Shown in pieces: positions 33,915-46,505 of a DNA stretch of 64,000 nucleotides. The position numbers were made by a program, and so were the translations under genes. Every line of letters begins with the position of its first letter. Position 1 is the first letter of the stretch. This stretch comes from Lycium barbarum (taxonomy: Eukaryota > Streptophyta > Magnoliopsida > Solanales > Solanaceae): assembly GCF_019175385.1 (NCBI RefSeq), contig NC_083338.1, forward strand, positions 64,388,884 through 64,452,883, written 5' to 3'. The notes below the pieces were generated by a model. It had not been told where the DNA came from and did no database searches. It was given only the letters and a program-made list of their open reading frames with translations.

Positions 33915-36900
33915 TGTCACACCCCGACTTTACTAGGGTGTGATGGGCACCCGACCCCATATCTGGAGCCGAGCGAACTCGCTGACTCTTGTTACATATA
34001 GAAACTCTTGAATCGGTAAGGAAAGAAATACATAGTAAGCTCTCCAATATGTATATATCTTTTTTTTTCATAAGTAAACTCTGACATCATATGAGGCTCG
34101 TGACATAAGACATAATAACATATCGGCTACTGAAGCCGCTTACAGACTGACAACTCAATACCCATTGCTTTGTCTGCAAAGTCTCTAATATAGAACAAAA
34201 CATCATAGCATATACTTGGACCTGGAAATCCTCCGGGACAAATGGAGTTAGCCATCTCCGCTGGAACATCTTCAGTAAGGTCTTCAAATCATCTGGGAGT
34301 ACCTGCGCGACATGAATGCAACCCCCGAAGAAGAGGGGTCAGTACGAGCAATGTACTGAGTATGTAAAGCATGGATAGTAACATAATAAAGGAATATGCA
34401 GAGTGAATAATGACAGAATAGACATATGGAGCTTATCCCGGGACAGATGTAACCAGTACATATGATTGCCTTTCTGCAGATGTCATGCATGTTTAGTTTC
34501 TTTTTCAGAAAAACGGTGTTTCTTATTTACATTTACAGAAAACAGAACATTTCAGAAAACGGTGTCCTTCCTTTACATTCACAGACGCCGAGTACATCGG
34601 CTCTCCCAGCCCCCTCCCCAACAGTGTCCCAACATATTATATATATATATATCACAAATACAGACGTCGTATCCGGCTCTCCCATATCCCGCGTCCGGGC
34701 ATCCCGCGTCCGGGACGAAATCCAGCTGAATCAGGTGGTTATATAACAGTGGCCCTTCCCCTTTCCCATATACATATACATATACATATTCACATTCATA
34801 TTCATATGTCATACAATTGGCATGCATGAAAGCCCAAATAAAGTCATGTGTCCATCGGAGTGACGTAATGTCGAAACCCTCCGATTACATTATGGAATAA
34901 TCGGGTCACTTGTCTCACCTTGAAGGAACAATAATTATAAGGCGAGACTATCGACGGAAAATAGCTTTAAGAGGAGACACAGAATAAGATCATTGGCATT
35001 ATAACCGTCAATTCATATGCTTTGAAGTCTTGTAGAAACTAGTACAACACTTTCATGTTCACATTGGATTCTTAGATCAAGACTCTTATTCGTGGAATCA
35101 TTCTTGTCGTACTTATCATAGGCATATTCTCTTTTCTGACGTCATCGTTATCATTATCGTCATAGAAGTATTCTCGTTGGGATAGGTACAGTACTTGTCA
35201 TTTGGTAATGGAATAAGGATCGAAAGTTTCTTTTGGATTCAGATTCAACGTAAGTCAAGCGGAACATTAAGGTAAATCCGGGAACAGTGGGCCTACCTCG
35301 GATCAAATGAGGCGGCGTACCAAATTTACATATATTACATGTCCCGGCGTTACTTGTGAGGTTTTAGGGTAGTTGGGTCCTATTTATGTGAGTTCTAGAG
35401 GTTTAGGAAATTCTTCCAACATTTTGCACACTTTTTAATTCAATTCTACTGATTGAAAAAGGAGAAACTTTAGATGCGAATTTTGGAGGGTAGAAGGGTC
35501 CCCGAGGTTCTTAACCAACATATTACATCTAAGACATGCCATAGAAAGAAGGGTAAAGTCTTACATACCTCTTTCCGCTCTTTATGCTAATCCAAATTCA
35601 AGTTGCAAATCCGCCAAAATCTACAATTTGGTCATGTTTACCAAACATTGGTTAGTGCATTTAGGAGTTGATTCTTTAAAGCAACACTTTGTCTGCCGAA
35701 ATTTCGGCAGCATTTCCCCTGTAAATACTCCATCCCACCAAGTTCAACTTGGCCAATTCTAATCAACAACAATCTCGGGAATTCAACCCGACCAAACTAT
35801 CAACAATACCAACAATTCATAATAACAATATCAATAACCAATCCCAAACGCATTCTAACATTAATAACTCCTTCCTATACAATTCGACGATATTCCACTT
35901 TCATTCAAATCAACCGCATACGATCAAACCAACATCAATATTCATACACTCAAGTACTAATCCAAAACATTTAGACAAGATTCAAGGACACTTCGGACAA
36001 ACCACCAAATGTTCAAATCAGCCCATCCAATAGAAGTCTTCCAAGTCCAAGAAAACATCAACAATACATTCCTTTTCTTCCAAATTTATCAACTACACTA
36101 ACAATCCATAATTTAGCAACATTAATCTTACAAATGCAAGAAACCATATTAAGATCACGTTAGGTACCAAAACAGCCCACATGATTTCAACCTCACTTTG
36201 AACCATTAAGCCTTCATTTTACAACATAGAATCTACAACACAACAACCCAAACATACTAAATAAAATTAATTCATTCCTTGACACACAAAACAGTCCATT
36301 TTCGGCCAGCCCTTCAACACACAATTCCCATGATTTTTCATTCGTTCCTTCACACTACAACACATTCAAACACGCTAAATACAATTCATTCTTCATTCCT
36401 ACACACTACTTACATACACACGGCCAACACTTCCACATGCTTAATTTCATTAATTGCTTTCATTCCCACATACCACAACATGTACAAAGCATCCATAAAA
36501 CACATAAAGAAGATCAAACCTCACCTTTTTCCTTCAACTTTTCTAATCGGCTAGACTTGTTCATAACCACAACGAACGATTTTCTTGCTCCAACAACAGC
36601 TCCATGTTGATGAGGACCTTCCAATTGATATGAGAGCTAGAAGAAACAAATTTTTCATGACCATTTTATGGGGCTGGTTCGGCCAGCCCCTCCTAGCCGT
36701 TTTTCTCCTTTTTTTTTTGTTGTTCTTGTTCTTGTTCTTGCTTGTCTTAAATTAGAAGACCACTTATATATATATATATATATATCTAATCATGTGAGGG
36801 GCACATGCCCCTCTCTAGAGAATTCTCTCATTTTCTTGAATTTTCTCAAAAATGAATAAAGAAGACTAAGTGTCTTCTTATGTAAGTCTTAGCCCACACA

Positions 36901-37251
36901 CTTATACTTCTATACAATTAGTCCTCATTTAATAAAATATAGTACACACCACCCACTACACGGCCATAATGGCCTTTTCTTGAATTTTCTCAAACTTGTG
37001 AAATTCCCATTTTGCCCCTCGACTTTCCTCCATATTACTATTTTGCCCCTAGCCTTCCACATTATTTCCATGAACCATTTTGCGAATTCCTCTTTTTGCC
37101 CTTAGTCTCTCACAATATTTCCATACTAATAATAGTCGTAAATAGTATTCACGACAACTCGTATATTAAAATAATTTTTGATAATGGTCTCGCCTTTAAC
37201 TTTCCTCGACTTTCTTGAATTATCCGGATACACGAAATACGGGATATAACA
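33915..37251 (-). repeat. N9 3' LTR (left copy, 3337 bp)
   Basis: On the plus strand it runs from TGTCACACCCCGAC to GGGATATAACA. It includes the palindrome TGCCGAAATTTCGGCA (about 35694-35709) and the hairpins GGGGCTGGTTCGGCCAGCCCC (about 36668-36688) and GAGGGGCACATGCCCCTC (about 36796-36813). About 149 bp present here (about 36417-36565) are missing from the right copy. Confidence 0.93.
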
Positions 37252-37287
37252 TCCTCCCCCCCTTTAGAACATTCGTCCTCGAATGTT
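37252..37287 (-). promoter_or_regulatory. N9 polypurine tract and hairpin
   Basis: On the minus strand the hairpin AACATTCG-AGGA-CGAATGTT (37268-37287) precedes CTAAAGGGGGGGAGGA, which abuts the LTR. Confidence 0.9.
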
Positions 37288-39408
37288 CAACTGATCTTAT
37301 GGAGTGTCATAATACTTCGGGAGGATTTCCTTTGTAGTCGTTCTTTCCTTCATACTCACTCCTTATCCTTTACCTTATTTCTTTTATAATCGAACTTCTT
37401 GGCTTTTACATGAATCTTCTTCCCGTGTCATGGGTTTCCTAATTTGTCGGGTCAACGTATTATCCTTGTCTTTCTCAGATCATCTCTTTTCCGTTACTGT
37501 TTCGTGACCATATCCTAACAAGAGCCATACCTTTAGATTCTTACTACAACTCTTCTTCAGTATCCTTTTTATATCTCTTGGTACATGTATACTTGTCCTT
37601 GGCTTCATGTGTTGGTGCTCATTTCATTCATCGTTATTCCTTGTAAGCCTAATATGGCCTCCCCCCCTTTAGGGGTTCCTTATATGCCAATAGTCCTTTC
37701 TAAAGTCTGCATTTATACCTTTATCCCTTATTTGTCCTTTCACTTGCTTAGCTCACTTGCCCGTAATTCTTTCTTAACTATATGTTCGTATTGTAGCTGT
37801 GTGCCTATATTTATTAAACGTTCCGTTACTCTCTTAAACCTCTAAGCATATTACTATGGCTACATACTTGTCCTTTTACAGATCTGTCACCTCAACACCA
37901 TCACTAACCTAAGCATTCTTTCTCTTACTTCACATTCCTCTACCCTGGTCATCATTCACTTAGACCTACTTGTTGAAATCAACTCTCAACCTCCCCACAT
38001 TTCTCCTTGTTTCCTTTTTACCTCACCCTATCTCGTCTCACATGCCTACTTGAATTTTCATCCTAGTGGTCTCGTACTTTTACCATCAATTTCTCGCGGG
38101 GGTTTCAACCACTAAGGTTTTCTTAACTTTCACTTTTTCCAACATTTAAGCTTTCTATCTTTCATCTACTCACCCTCTTTCCTTTCCGAGTACCGTTATA
38201 CTAGAATTTCCAACCTCAACCTATAGTAAAATAATAACAGCTCACCCGCAGCACTTGTACCATTTATTCTTGCTATCCCTCGAACTTTGGTACCCTTACT
38301 CTATTAACGCCTTTTATACCGTAGCTTCGGTTACTGGAACTCACACGCCCTCCGATACAATCATATATGGGATACGCTACACCTTTATACATATATGTAT
38401 TTTTACTATCAACTGGCCCACAAATTACTTCCAAGCGCCGTTCAAGCCTATCCTAATCCCGGGACTGTGGTGCACTTTCTGTCCTTTACCAAGCTAGTCT
38501 GCCTTGTTTCGCGCGTCTTCTGATGATCTCCCGTCATCTCATATACCGTAGTTTCACTTAGACTATTCTAGATTTCCATTTGTCTTTTATGTCAGAATAT
38601 GTAAAATTCCTTATAAGCTTCCCAGGGGGTCACCCATCATGGAATTGCTCCCACCTGAGCACGCTTAACCCAAAAGCTTCACTGAAATTCGGTGCCTCGA
38701 TGCCGATATTTTCACGTCAGCTTCCTCACATGACCTTTATTACCTGTTCTAGGGCAAGTCGAAGACTTACAGGCTCCGAAACATTTTCGTAACACGTCCT
38801 CGCTTTTATAATTACCGTTTTACCCTTTTGGTTTCCCATGTTCATCTTCCGCCTGTGTGTATGGTTACCTCCTGTCCTGGACCTCCAGATTCTCAATAGT
38901 AGTGACCCCACCTTCGTCGCCACGCCCGAATCCATAACCCTTTTGGAGCAACGCTTCTCGCTTATTGCCGGTTTGCAATATTTCCTTTCCACACGCCTTC
39001 CTGTTAGACGTATCCATCCTTACGGAATCTCCTTTACCATTCCTACTCTTCACAGTCTGTACGTAACAATTATCGACGATACATTACAGAACATACGGCT
39101 GTATGAGAAATTCCAGCCATTCAGAACTTCCTGTCCCAAGTAACAAAACAAATATCCCAACTTACCTCTATGTCTTACCATATCGCCACTCGCCTGTTTC
39201 CGTCGCTATTGGACGTCTGCGAAAATTAATGATTAGTACCAGGGATCTCATTTCCTATGGCTTGGCTCTATCGCACGATCTGAGACAGAAGGAAGGTCAA
39301 CATTTCCTAGATGCCCCGCAGCCTCCTGTTTATAAATGTGGCCGGCTTCACACCCATAAACAGGACTCTACTGGACACGACTTTGCAGACAACCCCTTAG
39401 ACCGACCT
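37288..39408 (-). other. N9 internal region, non-coding
   Basis: No gag, protease, RT or integrase motif is visible on either strand. The region contains a second polypurine-like tract at 37658-37670, the 5S module at 38617-38719 and, near the primer site, a leader shared with N8 and N10 (GATCGTGCGATAGAGCC at about 39268-39284, and an ATTTATAAACAGGAGGC motif). Short open frames here have no recognisable similarity. Confidence 0.8.
38617..38719 (-). promoter_or_regulatory. 5S rRNA-derived module in N9 internal region
   Basis: On the minus strand 38719 corresponds to 5S position 1 and 38669 to position 51. Box A (GTTAAGCGTGCT) and box C (GATGGGTGACC..CTGGGAAG) are clear, and the upstream half aligns without gaps at lower identity. 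Upstream, GGGTAAAACGGTAATT (about 38813-38828) is shared with N8 (45067 onward) and in part with N1 (about 505). Sense is that of the element. The last about 17 nt of 5S are not present. Confidence 0.87.
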
Positions 39409-39420
39409 GCTCTGATACCA
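39409..39420 (-). promoter_or_regulatory. N9 primer binding site (tRNA-iMet type)
   Basis: On the minus strand TGGTATCAGAGC begins three bases after the LTR end GTGTGACA. Confidence 0.92.
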
Positions 39421-39423
39421 CTT

Positions 39424-42400
39424 TGTCACACCCCGACTTTACTAGGGTGTGATGGGCACCAGACCCCATATCTGGAGCCGAGCGAACCCGCTGACTCTTG
39501 TTACATATAGAAACTCTTGAATCGGTAAGGAAAAAAATACATAGTAAGCTCTCCAATATGTATATATCTTTTTTTTTCATAAGTAAACTCTGACATCATA
39601 TGAGGCTCGTGACATAAGACATAATAACATTTCGGCTGCTGAAGCCGCTTACAGACTGACAACTCAATACCCATTGCTTTGTCTGCAAAGTCTCTAACAT
39701 AGAACAAAACATCATAGCATATACTTGGACCTGGCAATCCTCCGGGACAAATGGAGTTAGCCATCTCCGCTGGAACATCTTCAGTAAGTTCTTCAAATCA
39801 TCTGGGAGTACCTGCGCGGCATGAACGCAACCCCCGAAGAAGAGGGGTCAGTACGAGCAATGTACTGAGTATGTAAAGCATGGATAGTAACATAATAAAG
39901 GAATATGCAGAATGAATAATGACAGAATAGACATATGGAGCTTATCCTGGGACAGATGTAACCTGTACATATGATTGCCTTTCTGCAGATGTCATGCATG
40001 TTTAGTTTCTTTTTCAGAAAAACGGTGTTTCTTATTTACATATACAGAAAACAGAACATTTCAGAAAACGGTGTCCTTCCTTTACATTCACAGACGCCGA
40101 GTACATCGGCTCTCCCACCCCCCTCCCCAACAGTGTCCCAACATATTATATATATATATATATCACAAATACAGACGCCGTATCCGGCTCTCCCATATCC
40201 CGCGTCCGGGCATCCCGCGTCCGGGACGAAATCCAGCTGAATCAGGTGTAGATATAACAGTGGCCCTTCCCCTTTCCCATATACATATACATATACATAT
40301 TCACATTCATATTCATATGTCATACAATTGGCATGCATGAGAGCCCAAAGAAAGTCATGTGTCCATCGGAGTGACGTAAGGTCGAAACCCTCCGATTACA
40401 TTATGGAATAATCGGGTCACTTGTCTCACCTTGAAGGAACGATAATTATAAGGCGAGACTATCGACGGAAAATAGCTTTAAGAGGAGACATAGAATAAGA
40501 TCATTGGCATTATAACCGTCAATTCATATGCTTTGAAGTCTTGTAGAATCTAGTACAACACTTTCATATTCACATTGGATTCTTAGCTCAAGACTCTTAT
40601 TCGTGGAATCATTCTTGTCGTACTTATCATAGGCATATTCTCTTTTCTGACGTCATCGTTATCATTATCGTCATAGAAGTATTCTCGTTGGGATAGGTAC
40701 AGTACTTGTCATTTGGTAATGGAATAAGGATCGAAAGTTTCTTTTGGATTCAGCTTCAACGTAAGTCAAGCAGAACATTAAGGTAACTCCGGGAACAGTG
40801 GGCCCACCTCGGATCAAATGAGGCGGCATACCAAATTTACATATATTACATGTCCCGGCGTTACTTGTGAGGTTTTAGGGTAGTTGGGTCCTATTTATGT
40901 GAGTTCTAGAGGTTTAGGAAATTCTTCCAACATTTTGCACACTTTTTAATTCAATTCTACTGATTGAAAAAGGAGAAACTTTAGATGCGGATTCTGGAGG
41001 GTAGAAGGGTCCCCAAGGTTCTTAACCAACATATTACATCTAAGACATGCCATAGAAAGAAGGGTAAAGCCTTACATACCTCTTTCCGCTCCTTATGCTA
41101 CTCCAAATTCAAGTTGCAAATCCGCCAAAATCTACAAATTGGATATGTTTACCAAACATTGGTTAGTGCATTTAGGAGTTGATTCTTTAAAGCAACACTT
41201 TGTCTGCCGAAATTTCGGCAGCATTTCCCCTGTAAATACTCCATCCCACCAAGTTCAACTTGGCCAATTCTAATCAACAACAATCCCGGGAATTCAACCC
41301 GGCCAAACTATCAACAATACCAACAATTCATAATAACAATATCAATAACCAATCCCAAACGCATTCTAACATTAATAACTCCTTCCTATACAATTCGACG
41401 ATATTCCACTTTCATTCAAATCAACCGCATACGATCAAACCAACATCAATATTCATACACTCAAGTACTAATCCAAAACATTTAGACAAGATTCTAGGAC
41501 ACTTCGGACAAACCACAAAATGTTCAAATCAGCCCATCCAATACACAAGCCAATCCGAAGTCTTCCAAGTCCAAGAAAACATCAACAATATATTCCTTTT
41601 CTTCCAAATTTATCAACTACACTAACAATCCATAATTTAGCAACATTAATCTTACAAATGCAAGAAACCATATTAAGATCACCTTAGGTACCAAAACAGC
41701 CCACATGATTTCAACCTCACTTTGAACCATTAAGCCTTCATTTTACAACATAGAATCTACAACACAACAACCAAAACATACTAAATAAAATTAATTCATT
41801 CCTTGACACACAAAACAGTCCATTTTCGGCCAGCCCTTCAACACACAATTCCCATGATTTTTCATTCGTTCCTTCACACTACAACACATTCAAACACGCT
41901 AAATACAATTCATTCTTCATTCCTACACACTACTTACATAACCACAACGAACGATTTTCTTGCTCCAACAACCGCTCCATGTTGATGAGGACCTTCCAAT
42001 TGATATGAGAGCTAGAAGAAACAAATTTTTCATGACCATTTTATGGGGCTGGTTCGGCCAGCCCCTCCTAGCCACTTTTCTCTTTTTTTTTTTTTTTTTT
42101 TTTTGTTGTTGTTCTTGTTCTTGCTTGTCTTAAATTAGAAGACCACTTATATATATATATGTCTCTAATCATGTGAGGGGCACATGCCCCTCTCTAGAGA
42201 ATTCTCTCATTTTCTTGAATTTTCTCAAAAATGAATAAAGAAGACTAAGTGTCTTCTTATGTAAGTCTTAGCCCACACACTTATACTTCTATACAATTAG
42301 TCCTCATTTAATAAAATATAGTACACACCACCCACTACACGGCCATAATGGCCTTTTCTTGAATTTTCTCAAACTTGTGAAATTCCCATTTTGCCCCTCG

Positions 42401-42630
42401 ACTTTCCTCCATATTACTATTTTGCCCCTAGCCTTCCACATTATTTCCATGAACCATTTTGCGAATTCCTCTTTTTGCCCTTAGCCTCTCACAATATTTC
42501 CATACTAATAATAGTCGTAAATAGTATTCACGACAACTCGTATATTAAAATAATTTTTGATAATGGTCTCGCCTTTAACTTTCCTCGACTTTCTTGAATT
42601 ATCTGAATACACGAAATACGGGATATAACA
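39424..42630 (-). repeat. N9 5' LTR (right copy, 3207 bp)
   Basis: This is almost the same as the left copy apart from scattered substitutions (about ten in the first 420 bp by eye), an expanded T run at 42083-42104 and the about 149-bp deletion near 41940. Confidence 0.93.
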
Positions 42631-44489
42631 GTTGGTTTGAATGTAAGTAGTGGAATTGAATATGAGTTATGTTGTTGAATTGTGTAGGAGCGCTTAATGT
42701 TAGAATGTTTGTTGTCGTTGCTATTGATATTGTGGCCGGGTCAAATTCCCGGATTGTTGTTGTTGATTTGGAGCCGAGCCGTATTCTCGGGGTAGGTACA
42801 TTTACAGGGGAGGTGCTGCCGGAATTCCGGCAGGATATAAGGGGATGTGCTTGAAGGGTTAAAGCAAGTATTTGATAATGAAACTAATGAATGGATGAAC
42901 TCTCTTGCATGTAGACAAACGAGTTGGAGGCACAAGCGTAACTAGTTAGTCGCGGCGCAGGTATGTAAGGCTTACCCTTTTCTTTCTTTTGGCATGTCTT
43001 AGAGCCAAGTAAGGTGTGATATTGATATATTGGGGCTATTCCATTCTGTGATTTTGAGTCTGTTTATGATTTGTATGTCCTCCCTAGTTTAATTATCTAA
43101 TAATCCTGATAGACGGATTCTGACTTAAGTATGCTGACATCCGTATTTTGACATAAGTATTCTGGTCTGAGAATTCTAACATAAATATTCTGATGTAAGT
43201 ATATGGCATAAGCGTTCTGATATGAAAAGTTCTGATACAAATAAGTATTCTGAAGTAAGTATTCTGACATAAATACGCTGAGATAAGTATTCTGACATAA
43301 TCCTTCTGATATAAGTAATCTGTTACGGATATTCGGATAGTACGTTAGATTAATTCATTGAGTCTTGGTTATGTGCATTTAGTTTCTCATTTTCTGCTCG
43401 TGCATAGAGTCTACTTCCTTCACCGAGTCCCGGACCGGTTTATATCGTGCGCACGGTTCCCGAGTTCCTCGCCTGAGGGTCGGGCGCCGTATATGAATTC
43501 CGAAGTATGATGTGTTACGAAGTATGATGTGTTTGGTTCGCTGAACCGCCTATATGTATTTGTACATCCGGATATTATGATGTGTGTCGGAGACAGGAGC
43601 AAATCCTCTGAAGTATGATGTGGTTGGCGCCGAGGGCAGGGCGGCGCCATGCTTTCCCCGGTTCCTGCAAAGGACTGGATACCGTTCTTGGAATGCATGG
43701 TCTGTGTTCAGTAAGTTGATTCTGCTACTTTGTATATTGTACATACGATCTGTGTATCTGAGTTGATTATGATCCCGTCTGTTATACTCCTGTACTTTTG
43801 GGTCTGATTCTGATTCTGTCTGTTATATCTCCGTATTTTTGATTCTGATTGTGATTCTATTTATTGTATTTCTTGCCTTACATACTCAGTACATATTCCG
43901 TACTGACCCCTCTTCTTAGGGGGCTGCGTTTCATGCCACGCAGGTACACTCAGTTGATCTGGAGAATTGGCTAGGAGATTCCGGCGGGATTGGCGAGCTC
44001 CATTTCCCATCGGAGTGTCGCCGAGTCAGAGTAATCATATGTTGTGTTTTCTGAGTTGTATTAGAGACTTTGCAGACAGAGTTGTGGGTTCAGAGAGTCA
44101 GTCCGTAAGCAGCTGCATATGTCTACAGATTCTGTTTGGTCTGGTCTGAAATCTGTGTTCTAAGCGGCCCTGTTTGCTATGATGGCCTAAACGGCCTATA
44201 TGTTCGTATATGTGTATATGTTCAGGCGATGTACATTCCGCCTGCCTTCTGGATCTGATACGATTTGTCTGATATGTTTGATACACGTGGCCGCTTAAGA
44301 CACTGTCTGTTTACAATTTCTGTTATATAGTCTACTGTACGTTTCGTGTGATTAGATTCTGGAAATTTGGAAAGAGTATGTATGAAATTTGGAAAGAGTA
44401 TGTATGAAATAAGAGTCTGAGGGTTCGCTCGGCTCCGTATGTGGGGTTGGGTGCCCATCACACCCTAATAAGGTTAGGGTGTGACAAAG

Positions 44490-44501
44490 TGGTATCAGAG
44501 C
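44490..44501 (+). promoter_or_regulatory. N8 primer binding site (tRNA-iMet type)
   Basis: TGGTATCAGAGC begins three bases after the 5' LTR end GTGTGACA at 44486. Confidence 0.92.
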
Positions 44502-45170
44502 GAGGCCTGTCCGTGGGGTTGTCTGCAAAGTTGTGTCCAGTAGAGTCCTATTTATGGTGTGAAGCCGGCCACATTTATAAACAGGAGGCTACAGGGCATC
44601 TAGGGATTGTCGACCTTCCTTCTGTCCTAGATCGTGCGATAGAGCCAAGCTATATGAAATGAAATTCCTTATGTAAGCCTTACATACGGCGGAACGGGTA
44701 GGTGGTGACACGGAAAGTCATGAGGGTAAGTATTGACGTATTTGACCTGGTACCTGGAATTGGCAGTTCCGGAGGGCCAAAATGTTACATAGCCATATGT
44801 TTTGTAAGGCGTTATTGATATTTGCTGTGTACAGGGGGTGATATAAGAGGAAACAAGGTCTGATGGACGATTCAGAAAGTTGACAATAGATTTTGTTACA
44901 GATTATTATGTAAAAGCGGTGAGTAGGAAATTCGAACGGACTGATATCCGAACATTTATGAAGTAAGGGCAACGAAGGTGTATCTGTTATCATCAGGAGT
45001 CTGGGAACCTAAGGTGAAAAGTAATTACACACGGAAGTGAAAGGTGAGCACTGGGGACCGAAAAGGGTAAAATGGTAATTGTGGAAGAAAAGACGTGCCA
45101 CGAGGGTGCCCCGGGATCTGTAAGACCTCGATTAGTCCCGAATCATGTAGTAAAGGTCATGCGAGAAAGT

Positions 45171-45274
45171 GGACCCGAGAATATCAGCAATAAGGCATCG
45201 GATTCCACTAAAGATTCGAGGTTAAGCGTGCTCAGGTGGGAGCAATTTCAGGATGGGTGACCCCCCTGGGAAGT
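45171..45274 (+). promoter_or_regulatory. 5S rRNA-derived module in N8 internal region
   Basis: This aligns without gaps to recalled plant 5S positions 1-90 at about 64 of 90 identical bases. GTTAAGCGTG (box A core, 45221-45230) and GGATGGGTGA (box C core, 45251-45260) are perfect. One extra C follows, then CTGGGAAGT. The first ten bases (GGACCCGAGA) sit at the 5S start. It is on the element's sense strand. The 5S 3' end is lost, so it cannot form the rRNA's terminal helix. Confidence 0.88.
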
Positions 45275-46103
45275 AATTGGGGAGATTTTGCAAAATTAAA
45301 ATTTAAAGGAACAAATGGAAGCCTAGAGTAACCTAAGTGAAACTATGGTATATGGGATGGCTGGAGACCATAAGAAGACGCATAGAACGAGGTAGATTAG
45401 CTCGGAGAAGGGACAAATGGTGTGTCACAGCTTGAGAATTAGGATAGGCTTGAATAACGTTTGGAAGCATTTTGTGGGATACTTGATAATAATTATGTGT
45501 ATGTATATGAATATGTATGATGGCTTATTTGTGATGGTATCAGTGGGCACGTGTGCCCCAACAACCTATGCTACGGTAAAGGAGGCCTCAATCGGGTAAA
45601 GGGTACCGAAACCTGAGCAGTTGTAAGAAAACAAATGATGTAAGTACTATAAGATAAGCAGCTATCTTCGCCACAGGTTAAGGATAGGAAAGTCTTAATA
45701 CTACGATACTAAAAGAAGAAAAAGAAGTGAGTGAGTAACTGAGGAGTAAGGAAATCAAGATATCGGGAAAAAGGTGAGAGACAAGAAAATCTCAGTGGAT
45801 GGAACCCCTGAGAGGAAATTTCCAGTGAGGTACGAGATTATCAGATAAAGGTTTAAATACAGGCATGGGGCGAGAATAAAGTACGATAATATGGAACGAA
45901 GGAGGAGTGTGTGAGATTCGAGGAGCAGAGCTGAAAGGGATTGAAAAGGTGGGCAAAACGACGATATAAGTGCGAAGTGAAAGGGAAAAACTTAAGTTGA
46001 AAGGTTTCGATACGTTATGTATAGAGTTAGAGAGAGAGACGAGGGATGAAGAATAATTAAAGATAAGAGTACTTGAAGATCGTGGTGTATGAGAAACCCC
46101 CTT

Positions 46104-46116
46104 AAAGGGGGGGAGG
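46104..46116 (+). promoter_or_regulatory. Second, internal polypurine-like tract in N8
   Basis: AAAGGGGGGGAGG lies about 390 bp upstream of the true 3' tract, inside a block also conserved in N9 (37658-37670). A run of C before it makes the inverted repeat CCCCCTTAAAGGGGG. Confidence 0.6.
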
Positions 46117-46469
46117 CCATATTAGGCTTACAAGGAAGAACGAGGAGCGAAATGAGCACCAACACATGAGGTCAAAGACAAGTATATCTGTATCGAAGGA
46201 TATGAGAGAAGGGACTAAAAGAAGAGTTGTAGTAAGAATCTAAGAGTGTGACTTTTGTTAAGATATGGTCACGAAACAGTAACAGAAAAGAGATGACCTG
46301 AGAAAGACAAGGATTATATGTCGGCCCAGCAGATTAGAAAACCCATGACACAGAATAAGGACCCATATAAGGACGAAGAGGCTCGATTATATCGAACGGG
46401 CATGGAAAGAAAGGACAACCGTAGAGGAACCCCCTCCCGAAGTGTTATAAGCCCCTGTAAGGTCAGTTG

Positions 46470-46505
46470 AACATTCGGGGACGAATGTTCTACAGGGGGG
46501 GAGGA
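46470..46505 (+). promoter_or_regulatory. N8 hairpin and polypurine tract
   Basis: The hairpin AACATTCG-GGGA-CGAATGTT (46470-46489) keeps its stem although one loop base differs from the other elements. It is followed by AGGGGGGGAGGA, then the LTR at 46506. Confidence 0.9.

Larger units (their letters stand above)
33915..42630 (-). mobile_element. N9: complete non-autonomous element in N8 5' LTR
   Basis: N9 is flanked by a perfect duplication GTTGG (33910-33914, 42631-42635). The empty site is visible in the N8 3' LTR at about 50695-50705. Length is 8716 bp: LTRs of 3337 and 3207 bp and an internal region of 2172 bp without gag or pol. A primer site, a 5S module and a polypurine tract with hairpin are all present and oriented on the minus strand. 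Being inside N8, it is younger than N8. Confidence 0.95.
32658..44486 (+). repeat. N8 5' LTR, split by N9
   Basis: The LTR consists of 32658-33914 plus 42631-44486. A (TA)n run lies at 33043-33096. The hairpin-forming GAGGGGCATG..CCCCTC occurs at about 33011-33028 and GGGGCTGGCCGAACCAGCCCC at about 33196-33216. The promoter-like module at 42776-42833 has CTGCCGGAATTCCGGCAG. A donor-like CAGGTATGTAAGG lies near 42958 and the CATACTCAGTAC module near 43882. Confidence 0.92.
44502..46469 (+). other. N8 internal region, non-coding
   Basis: A leader shared with N9 and N10 (ATTTATAAACAGGAGGC near 44571, GATCGTGCGATAGAGCC near 44630) is followed by about 500 bp without similarity. Then come the 5S module (45171-45274), a purine-rich stretch full of stops, and an internal polypurine-like tract at 46104-46116. 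No gag or pol motif is visible on either strand. Confidence 0.8.

Noticed and set aside
35749..36033. Asn/Thr/His-rich frame repeated at 41260-41625
   Set aside because: It is duplicated only because it lies in the two N9 LTRs. It has no known domain and is antisense to the element.
45171..45274. A genuine 5S rRNA gene
   Set aside because: The last about 17 bases of 5S are missing, identity in the first half is only about 70%, and the three copies lie in the same position in retrotransposons, not in a tandem 5S array.
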